A stretch of 64,000 nt of DNA from Geminocystis sp. NIES-3709 (GCF_001548115.1 NZ_AP014821.1:2049262-2113261), one strand, 5' to 3'. Shown: positions 45,721 to 55,456, counted from the first letter of the stretch. Made by a program: numbers and translations. Notes: generated by a model from the letters alone, not told the origin.

Positions 45721-46416
45721 ATGACACCAGAACAAATACAAGAAGTAAAAAATCTTAGAGAGTTAGGATTATCTCCCAAACAAATTGCTCGTAAATTAGG
45801 TGTACGCCCTGTTGCTATCACTGCAATTATACAAAAACAAGGAGAAGAAGAATATTTGGCAAAAGTAGAAAAAGGAGAATTATCCCCTCTAAAACATTGT
45901 GTCATTAATAAAAGTGCCGCTCAACATTTATTACAATCTCATAAACCGAAAAATTCTTCGGAAGAATTAGATAATATAGGTTTTGCCCAAATTTTAGTTA
46001 CCAGAATTGAACGTAATAAATTGTGTGTATGTAGTAGTCTAGTCGATATTTACTGTCTTGGAGTTAAGGATGCGATCGAGCCTAGAAGAATGGATATTAT
46101 TCAGTATCAGAATTTTTTACGGGAAGTTTATCGAAATTTTGAGGGTGGCTATGTAGAGATTACCCTTGAAGAAGCACAATCAATTATTTTCGGTGCGATA
46201 GAATACGCTGATAAGCTAGGATTCAAACCTCATAAAGATTTTGAAGCAGTTAAACCCCTCTTGGGTACACCCCCAGACAAACTATTATCGATGGAATTTG
46301 GTAAGGATGGAAAGCCTTTTTATATAAGTGGCCCCTATGATAATGAGAAAAAAATCATTAATACTCTAAAACAAAGTGTCGGAGAAGGTAATTTTAAATA
46401 TATGATGGCATTGTAA
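45721..46416 (+). CDS. HTH-domain protein with conserved C-terminal domain
   Basis: 231 residues. An N-terminal helix-turn-helix is clear at about 3-35 (EQIQEVKNLRELGLSPKQIA, then RKLGVRPVAITAII). The rest matches a conserved bacterial domain I know only as uncharacterised: ILVTRIERNKLCVCSSLVDI, YCLGVKDAIEPRRMD, SIIFGAIEYADKLGFKPH and a final GKDGKPFYISGPYDN. The VDIYCLGVK and FGAIEYA blocks are its hallmarks. DNA binding is inferred from the HTH only; targets are unknown. It converges with the large RTX gene. Confidence 0.65.
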   Translation: MTPEQIQEVKNLRELGLSPKQIARKLGVRPVAITAIIQKQGEEEYLAKVEKGELSPLKHCVINKSAAQHLLQSHKPKNSSEELDNIGFAQILVTRIERNKLCVCSSLVDIYCLGVKDAIEPRRMDIIQYQNFLREVYRNFEGGYVEITLEEAQSIIFGAIEYADKLGFKPHKDFEAVKPLLGTPPDKLLSMEFGKDGKPFYISGPYDNEKKIINTLKQSVGEGNFKYMMAL

Positions 46417-46594
46417 TTTTAGCAATTATAATTGATGATAGTTGGGAATAGGGTATCGCTAATTGTCATGAAATTAAACTTAATACCTACTCCCCATCAA
46501 AAGACTTTTTCAGCACCCCCTATTTATTCAGCATATCCTCAAAATGACGATAATAGGCTGAGATAATCACCAAAAGCCTATTATCTAACAACTA

Positions 46595-49500
46595 TTAAAC
46601 TACAACAATATCCTGATTCGTCATGGCTAATCCCGTACTTAAAGTGGCAATTTGTACAGCCCCCGTTGCACCATTACCATCAGAATCAAAGAAAAATGCA
46701 CCACTACTGGAATTATAGATGAAACGATCGGTGGAAGCGGTTGCCGATGAACCGACACGGAATTGATTTAATGGTAAAGTACCCAAGGATAAACCACCAC
46801 CAAAACCATTACGACGAACCAAAATAGTATCATCACTAACGCTAAAGTCTGTAATAGTATCAACTCCTTCATTCACAGTAGTAAAACGGAAAGAGTCAGC
46901 ACCAGTGCCACCGATGAGACTATCATTTCCTAATCCACCAGTAAGAGTGTCATTGCCACCACGGCCATTTAAGGTATCATTTCCTTCTCCTCCCGTGAGA
47001 GTATTGTCAAGGTTATTCCCCGTGAGACTATTATTAAGGGTGTTTCCTGTACCATTAATATTTGTTGCTCCTTCTAACACCAGATTTTCGACATTTGCTC
47101 CCAGAGTGTAGGTAATGGTTGATCGTACGGTATCTGTACCCTCATTGGCATTTTCTCCCACTTGATCCCCTGTGGCATCTACATAAAAAGTATCATTTCC
47201 CGTACCACCAATCATGGAATCATTGCCAATACCACCAGTAAGAGTATCATTGCCACCACGTCCATTAACCGTATCATTTCCCGTACCACCATTAAGAAGG
47301 TTATCAAGATTATTCCCTGTAAGACTATTATTGAGGGTGTTTCCTGTACCGTTGATATTTGTTGCTCCTTCTAACACCAGATTTTCGACATTTGCTCCCA
47401 GAGTGTAGGTAATGGTTGATCGTACGGTATCTGTACCCTCATTGGCATTTTCTCCCACTTGATCCCCTGTGGCATCTATATAGAAAGTATCATTGCCCGT
47501 ACCACCAATCATGGAATCATTACCAATACCACCGGTAAGAGTATCATCACCACCACGCCCATTGAGAGTATCATTTCCCGTACCACCAGTCAGAAGGTTA
47601 TTAAAGTTATTCCCCGTGAGACTATTATTAAGGGTGTTTCCTGTACCGTTGATATTTGCTGTACCTTCTAACACCAGATTTTCGACATTTGCTCCCAGAG
47701 TGTAGGTAATGGTTGATCGTACGGTATCTGTACCCTCATTGGCATTTTCTCCCACTTGATCCCCTGTGGCATCTACATAGAAAGTATCATTGCCCGTACC
47801 ACCAATCATGGAATCATTACCAATACCACCAGTTAGAGTATCATTGCCACCACGTCCATTTAAGGTATCATTTCCTTCTCCACCAGTCAGAAGGTTATTA
47901 AGGTTATTACCTGTAATATTGTTCCGTAAAGTGTTTCCTGTGCCATTGATGTTTCCTGTTCCCTCCAGCACCAGATATTCTACATTTGTTCCTAAAGTGT
48001 AAGTAATAGTCGATCGTACCGTATCATTACCCTCACTCAATAATTCTACGACTTGATCCCCTGTGGCATCTACATAATAGGTATCATTGCCCGTACCACC
48101 GATCATGGAATCGTTGCCATCTCCACCAGTCAGAGTATCATTGCCATCTCCACCGGTGAGAGTATCATTGCCATCTCCACCGAATAAGTTATTTTGTCCT
48201 ATGCCATAACCAGCATCATAGATATAGTCATTGCCGTTACCGCCATTCAGGGTATCATTACCAACACCGCCGTCAACGTAGTCGTTACCATCTCCTCCCA
48301 CTAGGTTATTATTGCCATCATTACCAAAAATACTATTATTGAGAGTGTTTCCTGTGCCGTTAATATTACCAGCACCTGTTAAAATTAGGTCTTCTACATT
48401 TGTTTCTAGAGTATAGGTGATGCTTGAGAGTACTGTATCTGTACCCTCATTGGACAATTCTACTACTTGATCTCCTGTGGCATCTACATAGTAGGTATCA
48501 TTGCCCGTACCACCAATCATGGAATCATTGCCAATACCACCAGTGAGAGTATCATTACCACCACGTCCATTCAGAGTATCATTTCCTTCTCCACCACTCA
48601 GAAGGTTATTAAGGTTATTACCTGTAATATTGTTCCGTAAAGTGTTTCCTGTGCCATTGATGTTTCCTGTTCCCTCCAGCACCAGATATTCTACATTTGT
48701 TCCTAAAGTGTAAGTAATAGTCGATCGAACTGTATCGTTCCCCTGACTTGACGATTCTACGACTTGATCTCCTATGGCATCTACATAGTAAGTATCATTT
48801 TCCGTACCACCAATCATGGAATCATTGCCAATACCACCAGTGAGAGTATCATTACCACCTAAACCTATTAAAGTATCATTCCCGTCAACACCATTAAGAC
48901 GATTATTACCACTATTACCGAGTATAACGTTATTACCAGTATTACCTGTCCCATTTATATCTCCTATACCCGTGAGAGTGAGATTTTCCACATTAGGGGG
49001 TAAAGTGGTGGTAACAGAAGCGGAAAGAGTATCTGTAATAGTCGTTGTGGACACAGCATTCCCTAAAGTTCCATTCGCAGGATTCGTTAATGTTAAGGTA
49101 AAGTTCTCATCAGGTTCATTTAAAAAATCATTTAAAATGGGAATGTCAATAGTTTTAGTTATTTCTCCGGGAGAAAAAGTCAAAATTCCGCTAGTTTGCG
49201 TATAGTCTAAACCGTCAGAGGCACTTCCATTGGCAGTAAAATATTCAACAATCACCGTCTCAGTAGTCACAGAAGAAAGACTAACTGTGTAAGAGACATT
49301 TTGAGGATTCGTAAAACCTTCTACCACCGTTTGACTTTCACTAAGGTTTATTATAGGTATGATCGGTTGAACTTCAAATATTAAAGACCAACCACTAATA
49401 AAACCATCATCCTCTGAAGGAAAATCATCAACTACATACAAACTCCATATACCGTTGGGATCAGTCTCAAAAAATGTACCTAAGTTTGTACCATGATCTC

Positions 49501-51862
49501 CAGAAGGGGCTGGGGTGGGGAAAGGATCAATAACTCCTTCCGTTTCATCCAATCCGACTAAATTGTTAGGTTGATAAGTGCCATCGACTCCCACATTTGT
49601 GTCATCAATAGGGGTGAGGGCATTAGCATCAAAGTTAAAGGTGACACCATCTATAGAAGTCCCTTCTCCTATATCCGACATTAAAATTGTAGTTGCTCCT
49701 GTAGGTCCTACTAATAAAATATCTAAATCTCCTGCCCAAGTATGACTAACACTATTAAGTACTACGACAATATTGCTAATTGTACCTTCAACACTAGAGA
49801 CATTAATCGAAGAAGGATAGGGATTTGTTCCATTACTGTCAATAATGATGGAAGTGTTGTTAGTGAAAATCAAAGTATCATTATCCGTGATGGTTGCTGT
49901 GGCGGTATTACTACCTACAAGTATATAGTCTAGCGGTGTTTCGATCGAAGCAATAATGGTTTCATCCAGATCAGGGTCGGAATCATCGATGGTGGGTAGA
50001 ATAATTGTAGCGGTAGTTGCATCGGGAGCAAAATTAACTGTACCTATTGTATCACCTGCGTAATCTAACCCCGATGTGGCACTCCCCGTCAGAGTATAAT
50101 TAACAGTTAATGCACCACTGACATCTCCCCCACGAGTGATAGTAAAGACAGTGTTAGTCAGTCCAGTTTCTGTACCATCAGTCGTTTTGTCGATCGAAAT
50201 AGTATTCGCACCTTGAGGTAGAAATGTTCCCGATAAAGAATATTGCCCTAAACTACCATAATCGGTATAACCTGTCGGGGTGCTTGAGAGGGGATTACCC
50301 GTGCCAACACCATCAATATGAAGAAAATATTGTCCAGCACTCAAAAATAAATCAGTAAAACTAGCGGATAAAGCATCTAGGGGATTAGATTGAGCAATTA
50401 AACTTCCAGCACTGTTATAAATTCCCGCCCAGATGTCCAAATTAGGTCCATAGGAATCTAAATATTCGGTAGTAAAACCGCCTAAACCATCGGAAATCAA
50501 AGCTCGTGAGGAAGGAAAAATATTAAAATTAATAGTGCCGGTAGTAATATTAAAAGAAAATATATCGATGTCCGTGTTTCTTTCAATAATGCCAAAACTG
50601 TTTAAATTATTAGAAGCTAATCCTGTAGCAGTATCATTAATGTTACCATGATCATCAATACGATAATCGAATCCATTATTTGTGGTGATGATGGTTAAAT
50701 CATCTTCTGTCCGATTACCATTATAGTATTCACTGGCTTTTGTCCACTGAGTGACATTATCATCAACTCCCTCTGCAAAACCTGCTCCCATAATAGGTGC
50801 CCAACTTGTTTCTCCTGTACCATGACCACCATAATATTCAGTGCTAGGAGTTTGTCCATCATGATCTAATCCTAAAGTATGACCAACTTCATGGCTAATA
50901 GTTTCTCCCCCGGCATAAGCACCACCATTGAAAACTAAAGCAACTTCATCAAAATCTGAATTGAAGGTATCCAAATAGGCTGTTCCCCCTCCACCTGCGT
51001 TGATAATGGGGTTTCCTGTATCCAAATTTAAGTTATCCGTCATCACAGCTCGAATACCCCAGCGAGTGTCACCACCACCAGTATTAATTAAATCTCCTAA
51101 GTCCGTAGGTTCTTCCGTCGTTACATTTATATTAAAAGGGGCAAAATCTTCGGCTACTCTTTGCCACATTAACTGCATTTCTTCCAATTCAGTATTACTA
51201 AAAGAATTAGGATCACCGTCACTGTTATAGCTTCCCAATGTTAAAGAGCCACCATCTTCCCATACACTGCTATTCTTGAAATAACCGTTAAAGTCCAAAT
51301 AAATCGTGTGATTCGCATTTGGATTACTATGGAGTTTAAATGTATTTCCAAATGCTGTAGGTGCTTGATTACTTAAAATTGCGGATTCTTTTTCCTGAGA
51401 TTGTTCAACGTAAGGTATAAAGCAAGAGCCACATTCACATATTAGGGTATGAGAATTTGCTTCTCGATTAATAGATTCTAAGCCTTTATTTAAAGAAATT
51501 AGTGGAGAGTTTTCTGGTGTCGATAATAAAGTAGAAGAATTAGACACTGCTTCGACTACTATTGATTTAATTTCTTCTACAGAGTTTTCTTCAAAAAAAC
51601 TTTTTGCAAAAAATATATAATTATCTTCCTCATCATAAAAAATATGATTATTTTCTAAGGCTTTATCTTCTACGATCGAAATTTTTGTAGAGGTAATTTC
51701 ATCTGTTTTTCTGTCTGGAATTTCCCAAGTCTTAATCTGATTTAATTTGTCTTGATTATCTTGACTAAATTCGATGGGATCTAGAATATAATTCTGTAAA
51801 TCAAACTCGATCGAAAGTTCTGTTTCAATAGCTTCTGGAATAGTCAAATTTAGGTTATTCAT
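46595..51862 (-). CDS. giant secreted RTX protein with zinc-metalloprotease domain
   Basis: About 1755 residues from ATG 51862 (a TTG 17 codons upstream is an alternative). After about 180 N-terminal residues comes a metalloprotease domain with HEVGHTLGLDHDG (zinc site near residue 323) and APIMGAGF as Met-turn. Then come a PPC-like domain (SFNITTGTINFNIFPS), a Calx-beta domain, a proprotein-convertase P-type domain (PSINVSSVEGTISNIVVVLN) and a second Calx-beta (ESQTVVEGFTNPQNVSYTVS). A long RTX part follows with GGxGNDxLxG nonapeptides that bind calcium, and a C-terminal uncleaved secretion-signal-like end (NGATGAVQIATLSTGLAM). Type I secretion is likely. No transporter genes lie nearby. Confidence 0.88.
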   Translation of the reverse strand: MNNLNLTIPEAIETELSIEFDLQNYILDPIEFSQDNQDKLNQIKTWEIPDRKTDEITSTKISIVEDKALENNHIFYDEEDNYIFFAKSFFEENSVEEIKSIVVEAVSNSSTLLSTPENSPLISLNKGLESINREANSHTLICECGSCFIPYVEQSQEKESAILSNQAPTAFGNTFKLHSNPNANHTIYLDFNGYFKNSSVWEDGGSLTLGSYNSDGDPNSFSNTELEEMQLMWQRVAEDFAPFNINVTTEEPTDLGDLINTGGGDTRWGIRAVMTDNLNLDTGNPIINAGGGGTAYLDTFNSDFDEVALVFNGGAYAGGETISHEVGHTLGLDHDGQTPSTEYYGGHGTGETSWAPIMGAGFAEGVDDNVTQWTKASEYYNGNRTEDDLTIITTNNGFDYRIDDHGNINDTATGLASNNLNSFGIIERNTDIDIFSFNITTGTINFNIFPSSRALISDGLGGFTTEYLDSYGPNLDIWAGIYNSAGSLIAQSNPLDALSASFTDLFLSAGQYFLHIDGVGTGNPLSSTPTGYTDYGSLGQYSLSGTFLPQGANTISIDKTTDGTETGLTNTVFTITRGGDVSGALTVNYTLTGSATSGLDYAGDTIGTVNFAPDATTATIILPTIDDSDPDLDETIIASIETPLDYILVGSNTATATITDNDTLIFTNNTSIIIDSNGTNPYPSSINVSSVEGTISNIVVVLNSVSHTWAGDLDILLVGPTGATTILMSDIGEGTSIDGVTFNFDANALTPIDDTNVGVDGTYQPNNLVGLDETEGVIDPFPTPAPSGDHGTNLGTFFETDPNGIWSLYVVDDFPSEDDGFISGWSLIFEVQPIIPIINLSESQTVVEGFTNPQNVSYTVSLSSVTTETVIVEYFTANGSASDGLDYTQTSGILTFSPGEITKTIDIPILNDFLNEPDENFTLTLTNPANGTLGNAVSTTTITDTLSASVTTTLPPNVENLTLTGIGDINGTGNTGNNVILGNSGNNRLNGVDGNDTLIGLGGNDTLTGGIGNDSMIGGTENDTYYVDAIGDQVVESSSQGNDTVRSTITYTLGTNVEYLVLEGTGNINGTGNTLRNNITGNNLNNLLSGGEGNDTLNGRGGNDTLTGGIGNDSMIGGTGNDTYYVDATGDQVVELSNEGTDTVLSSITYTLETNVEDLILTGAGNINGTGNTLNNSIFGNDGNNNLVGGDGNDYVDGGVGNDTLNGGNGNDYIYDAGYGIGQNNLFGGDGNDTLTGGDGNDTLTGGDGNDSMIGGTGNDTYYVDATGDQVVELLSEGNDTVRSTITYTLGTNVEYLVLEGTGNINGTGNTLRNNITGNNLNNLLTGGEGNDTLNGRGGNDTLTGGIGNDSMIGGTGNDTFYVDATGDQVGENANEGTDTVRSTITYTLGANVENLVLEGTANINGTGNTLNNSLTGNNFNNLLTGGTGNDTLNGRGGDDTLTGGIGNDSMIGGTGNDTFYIDATGDQVGENANEGTDTVRSTITYTLGANVENLVLEGATNINGTGNTLNNSLTGNNLDNLLNGGTGNDTVNGRGGNDTLTGGIGNDSMIGGTGNDTFYVDATGDQVGENANEGTDTVRSTITYTLGANVENLVLEGATNINGTGNTLNNSLTGNNLDNTLTGGEGNDTLNGRGGNDTLTGGLGNDSLIGGTGADSFRFTTVNEGVDTITDFSVSDDTILVRRNGFGGGLSLGTLPLNQFRVGSSATASTDRFIYNSSSGAFFFDSDGNGATGAVQIATLSTGLAMTNQDIVVV
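46905..48850 (-). repeat. six tandem RTX units of about 297 bp
   Basis: Units of about 99 residues recur: (Y/F)YVDATGDQV, STITYTLG.NVE.LVLEG, NINGTGNTL, GGxGNDTLNGRGG, GIGNDSMIGGTGND. The three units nearest the 3' end of the gene are nearly identical at DNA level; identical stretches of about 100 bp recur at 47070, 47367 and 47664 with a 297-bp period. One unit, at 48080-48450, has extra nonapeptides. Confidence 0.85.
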
Positions 51863-51913
51863 AGCAATATTAGAGTAAGATATAAGATTGTAAACTTGGT
51901 TAATAATATTCAA

Positions 51914-52296
51914 AACTTAAGCAAAACAGTTCTTTAACCCTTAATTTTTGCTTAAAACACTATGACTAAAAATAGGGAAATTTCATAAAAGTTCGTAAGT
52001 CTTTACGATAGAAGGATTTGATTTTACAACACAAAAAAAACCTTGCTAAAAGAAAGTTTTGAAAGTGGAAATAATTTCAACTATTCTTTTTCTTACTGTG
52101 ATATTTATAAAATTTTGCTATAGATCTCGAAATCAAGATAAGGAAATTCTAACTAAATTTCTTTTTTTTTTTTAATTTCAATCACAATCGTCATAAAAAT
52201 TTACATAAAATAACACAATACTTAAAGATTTTTAAGAAGTTAGAGCCTGTTATCAATTAAGCCAAATTGCGATCGCTTAGTACAGTTATTTGTAAC
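51914..52296. other. intergenic region, no gene seen
   Basis: 383 bp of very AT-rich DNA lie between the large RTX gene and the decayed toxin gene. It includes a run of 12 T and a HIP1 site (GCGATCGC near 52270). It probably contains the RTX gene promoter. I saw no ORF or RNA. Confidence 0.5.
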
Positions 52297-52485
52297 TTAA
52301 AACTTCTTAGGTAATCCAGCTTATTTACAAATTTGATTTACTGTAATGCGATCGAAAATTTTATGCCTTCTCACAGGAATTATTTTGTTATTATTAGTAT
52401 AAATGGAATGATTACCACCTTCTCTTAAAAGATAAAAACTTTTAATTTCCAAATATTTGATCCAGTCTTTTCTCGTTGCCAACAT
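52297..52485 (-). pseudogene. HicA-like toxin gene, truncated by nonsense codon
   Basis: Read on the minus strand from ATG 52485, the frame gives KDWIKYLEIKSFYLLREGG, NHSIYTNNNKIIPVRRHK and FDRITVNQICK, a typical HicA dsRBD-like mRNA interferase with its catalytic His in the GGNHSIY motif. It stops at TAA 52323-52321 after 54 residues. Continued reading gives AGLPKKF then TAA at 52299-52297, the usual HicA end (ICKQAGLPK). So a CAA to TAA change seems to have cut the last eight residues. The ATG overlaps the stop of an upstream fragment (TAATG), as in intact two-gene modules. Confidence 0.75.
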
Positions 52486-52550
52486 TAAGCAACTTCAAGT
52501 GATAAAATTTCAATCACATCAGTATTGATAGGACTAACAAAATTACAAAT
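52485..52550 (-). pseudogene. antitoxin remnant upstream of hicA
   Basis: Twenty-one codons in frame, ICNFVSPINTDVIEILSLEVA, end in a TAA that overlaps the hicA ATG. An in-frame TAA (52553-52551) and TGA lie directly upstream, and no start codon is available. It looks like the C-terminal stub of the cognate antitoxin, with the rest lost or replaced by the divergent gene at 52576. Confidence 0.5.
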
Positions 52551-52575
52551 TTAGATTCGTCAATAAGTTGAAAGT

Positions 52576-53094
52576 ATGTTCAAAAACGTTATAGTCAAAA
52601 GTCCATCACCAAATGCTGATTCCATCAAACCTACAGTTTCTGATTGTCAACAAATCCTTGGACAACTTAATACAGGTAATTTTTATAGAAGGGTTTCACC
52701 TCAAAAAAATATCCAAAACATTATTTCTCAAAGTCAACAACAGTTCCTTAATCAAAACCGACATCTAACTCCATATAATTGTCATAGCATTTCAAAGATA
52801 GTACAAAAAAACTACTCTAACCTAGGCTACAGACAAGTTTCTGGTTATTTAATCAAATCCAACATTGAGATCAACTTTAAGGAAAACAACTCGACATCAA
52901 TTTCTAACCCCCCATATTTTGTTTATCATCCCGACACTAGAAATGTTGGAACTTGGTTACACCATCATTCTGTGGTTTGTGATAATCAAAGTAATTATAT
53001 TGAATGTTTACCAGAAGACTGGTATCCAATTAATGAATTTCTTTTTATACCCCATCAATCTGGAATAAAAGGTTATTTTCTTGAAGCAGAATGA
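52576..53094 (+). CDS. hypothetical protein with Cys/His papain-like motif
   Basis: 172 residues, no family recognised. The N-terminal 60 residues are polar, Ser/Gln/Asn-rich and perhaps disordered. The remainder contains LTPYNCHSISKIVQKNY with Cys69, VSGYLIKSNIEINF, and WLHHHSVVCDNQSNYIECLP with His129-131 and acidic or Asn residues after it. A Cys at a helix start, a strand, and a His followed by Asp/Asn is the layout of papain-fold peptidases, amidases and acyltransferases, so an enzymatic role is possible; this is inference. It is divergent from the HicA remnant and convergent with the molybdoenzyme gene. Confidence 0.6.
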   Translation: MFKNVIVKSPSPNADSIKPTVSDCQQILGQLNTGNFYRRVSPQKNIQNIISQSQQQFLNQNRHLTPYNCHSISKIVQKNYSNLGYRQVSGYLIKSNIEINFKENNSTSISNPPYFVYHPDTRNVGTWLHHHSVVCDNQSNYIECLPEDWYPINEFLFIPHQSGIKGYFLEAE

Positions 53095-53134
53095 TCATCT
53101 GTACGTTTGGTTAAGGCAGGAAAACCAACATTAT

Positions 53135-55366
53135 TCATTTTGAACAAATAAGTATAGGCACTCTTTTATAAGCAGGAGTTTCTGCTAAATTGTCAATGTG
53201 TGCCTTAAATAAAACATTCGCTTCAGGATAAAACATAAACGCACTACCCTGTAAAATATTCCCTGCAATAATTTCAATATTATTTAACTCTCCTGCATCG
53301 CCCTTGACTTTTACCCGTTGATTCTCCACAAAACCACCCTTTTTAATATCCTCACGATTCATCAAAATACAGTGACGATGAGGCATTCCTCGATATTTGT
53401 CAGCCGTGTTATAAACAACGGTGTTATGTTGCCCGTAACCTCTCCCACTGCCTAAAATTAACACCATACCCTCACTATCTGCACTCACCCCAAAAAATTC
53501 TTTATCAGGAATAGTTAAGACAGGTAAAGGAGTTACTTGCATTTGTGCCTTACCATTAGCAGTGCTAAACTTTGGTTGAGTAAAAATTCGATCGTCAATG
53601 GTAAATTCTTCTTTAGTTTTATCAATTTCGCCTATTTTTTGATAACCAGGGATAGTTTTAGCGATTAATTCCCTGATATAGCTAGTATCTTGTAAACCTT
53701 TCCAATTAATCGGATTTTTGCCTAAAATTTTATCTGCAATAGAGGTAATTAATTCAATTTCCGAGATTAAATCTGCATCCTTGAGGTGAGTAGTGCCGAC
53801 TTCATTCAAACGCACAAAATTATTTCCTGACTCCGTAGTCGTGCGATGAGGATTCTCAAAACGGTTAAATACGGGAAGAATGAGAGTGTTTTCTTTAGCT
53901 AACCCGTGAAAATGTCCTAAATTGGGCTTAGTTGCCACATAAAAGATAGTTTCGATGTTTGATAACGATCGTTTTGCTTCTGTTAAATCGGGATTAGCAC
54001 CATATAAATTACCTCCCAAACAAAACAATGTATCAATTTTTTTGTGAAAAGAAGCCGTAATTAAACCCCTTGCAGAATAGCCTTTAGTTTCTGTAACAGA
54101 TTGCCCTATTATCCCTTGTAAGGCTTGTTTGATAGGCTCACTAAGTCTAATGGTAACACCCATTGAGCCAAATCCTTGCACGTTGGAATGTCCTCTTATG
54201 GGCATCGTACCCGCTCCCATTTTACCGGCATTGCCCGTAATTAAGGCAGTATTAGCAATACTTTTGACGTTATCAACACCGTTGGTATGGTGAGTTATAC
54301 CCATTGCCCACGCAAACACAACTTTATCGGATTTCCCAATAGTATAGGCAACTTCTTCTATTTCCTCTCTGGATAAACCGCAAGTATCGGTAATGCTTTC
54401 CCAAGAGGTATTTTCTGCATGGTTAACCACTTCTTGCCAACCATCGGTATAGTTGCACAAATATTCAAAATCAACTAAATTCTGTTCAAGTAAGGATTTT
54501 TGAATACCCACAAATACAGCGACATCACTTCCGGGTATCGGTTGCACATATAAAGTAGAAATATTCGAGCCACCTTTAAGTAAGGATTTTATCGGAAATG
54601 CCGGGGAGGCAAATTTGACTAAACCGACTTCAATTTGGGGATTGATAATGATAACTTTACCGCCTTTATCTCGAATTTTGATTAATTCATTCATCAAACG
54701 GGGATGATTTGCTGGAGCATTTGAGCCAATTAAGACAACACAATCTGAATGTTTCAGGCTTTCGAGGCTTACCATGGAAGTGCCACTACCGAAAACCTCT
54801 TTTAAGCCTACGGTGGAGGGTGCGTGACATAAATCTGAGCAATCAGCTAAATTATTACTACCTAATGCCCTCATCATCAATTGTAAAATAAAAGCGGCTT
54901 CATTTGATGACCTTCCTGAGCTATAACTGGCAACTCTTTCTGGTAATTTTTTAAAGGCTTTTTCTGCTATATCATATACTTCCTGCCAACTAATTCTTTC
55001 ATAATGCTTACTATCCTTTCTTAATATCATAGGATAGCTTAATCTTCCTAGTCGATCGCATTGTTGAGAATCTAATTGTTGTAATTCTTCGATGGTAAAT
55101 TGAGTAAAAAAATCTGGTTTAATGCCTTCTTGTAATTCTGCGGATATTGCCTCCACACTTTTCGCACATCGTTGTAAATATTCTCCTTCCTCATTGACAA
55201 AACCGCCTTTTTGCCCCCCTGTACCCCATGCACAGGACAAACAACTACTTTGATGGTTCAACTTTTCCCAAATTTTGACACCTTGAGGAGAAACGCTTTT
55301 TTCTAGCCAATATTTAAGTACAGGTAAACCGCCACCGGCAGAAGGAGATTTAGTAGATTCTGTCAT
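53135..55366 (-). CDS. FdhF/YdeP-type molybdopterin oxidoreductase
   Basis: 743 residues of the molybdopterin (bis-MGD) oxidoreductase family. It opens with SCLSCAWGTGGQKGGFVNEE and YPMILRKDSKHYERISWQE, has the cofactor-binding YSSGRSSNEAAFILQLMMRA, DCSDLCHAPSTVGL, VLIGSNAPANHPRLM, and MGITHHTNGVDNVKSIANTA, and ends in a dinucleotide-binding domain (GRGYGQHNTVVYNTADKYRG). The sequence pattern fits the YdeP-like branch, whose substrate is not settled, rather than classic formate dehydrogenase. No iron-sulfur partner or maturation gene is adjacent. Acid-stress links of E. coli YdeP cannot be extended here. Confidence 0.88.
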   Translation of the reverse strand: MTESTKSPSAGGGLPVLKYWLEKSVSPQGVKIWEKLNHQSSCLSCAWGTGGQKGGFVNEEGEYLQRCAKSVEAISAELQEGIKPDFFTQFTIEELQQLDSQQCDRLGRLSYPMILRKDSKHYERISWQEVYDIAEKAFKKLPERVASYSSGRSSNEAAFILQLMMRALGSNNLADCSDLCHAPSTVGLKEVFGSGTSMVSLESLKHSDCVVLIGSNAPANHPRLMNELIKIRDKGGKVIIINPQIEVGLVKFASPAFPIKSLLKGGSNISTLYVQPIPGSDVAVFVGIQKSLLEQNLVDFEYLCNYTDGWQEVVNHAENTSWESITDTCGLSREEIEEVAYTIGKSDKVVFAWAMGITHHTNGVDNVKSIANTALITGNAGKMGAGTMPIRGHSNVQGFGSMGVTIRLSEPIKQALQGIIGQSVTETKGYSARGLITASFHKKIDTLFCLGGNLYGANPDLTEAKRSLSNIETIFYVATKPNLGHFHGLAKENTLILPVFNRFENPHRTTTESGNNFVRLNEVGTTHLKDADLISEIELITSIADKILGKNPINWKGLQDTSYIRELIAKTIPGYQKIGEIDKTKEEFTIDDRIFTQPKFSTANGKAQMQVTPLPVLTIPDKEFFGVSADSEGMVLILGSGRGYGQHNTVVYNTADKYRGMPHRHCILMNREDIKKGGFVENQRVKVKGDAGELNNIEIIAGNILQGSAFMFYPEANVLFKAHIDNLAETPAYKRVPILICSK

Positions 55367-55456
55367 GATTAAACTAGGATAATGATGTCTTTTTCATTTT
55401 AATTGTTTATGGTTAACAATCATGGTATTTTTGTTTTTTTATAGTTGATATTTAAT

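Noticed and set aside
46905-48850. CRISPR array
   Set aside because: The repeats are about 297 bp long, protein-coding and without short unique spacers. They are RTX units.
46905-49205. Plus-strand frames with Pro/Val/Arg-rich repeats across the RTX gene
   Set aside because: They are antisense shadows of the GGxGNDxLxG repeats, recur every 297 bp, and lack their own starts or families.
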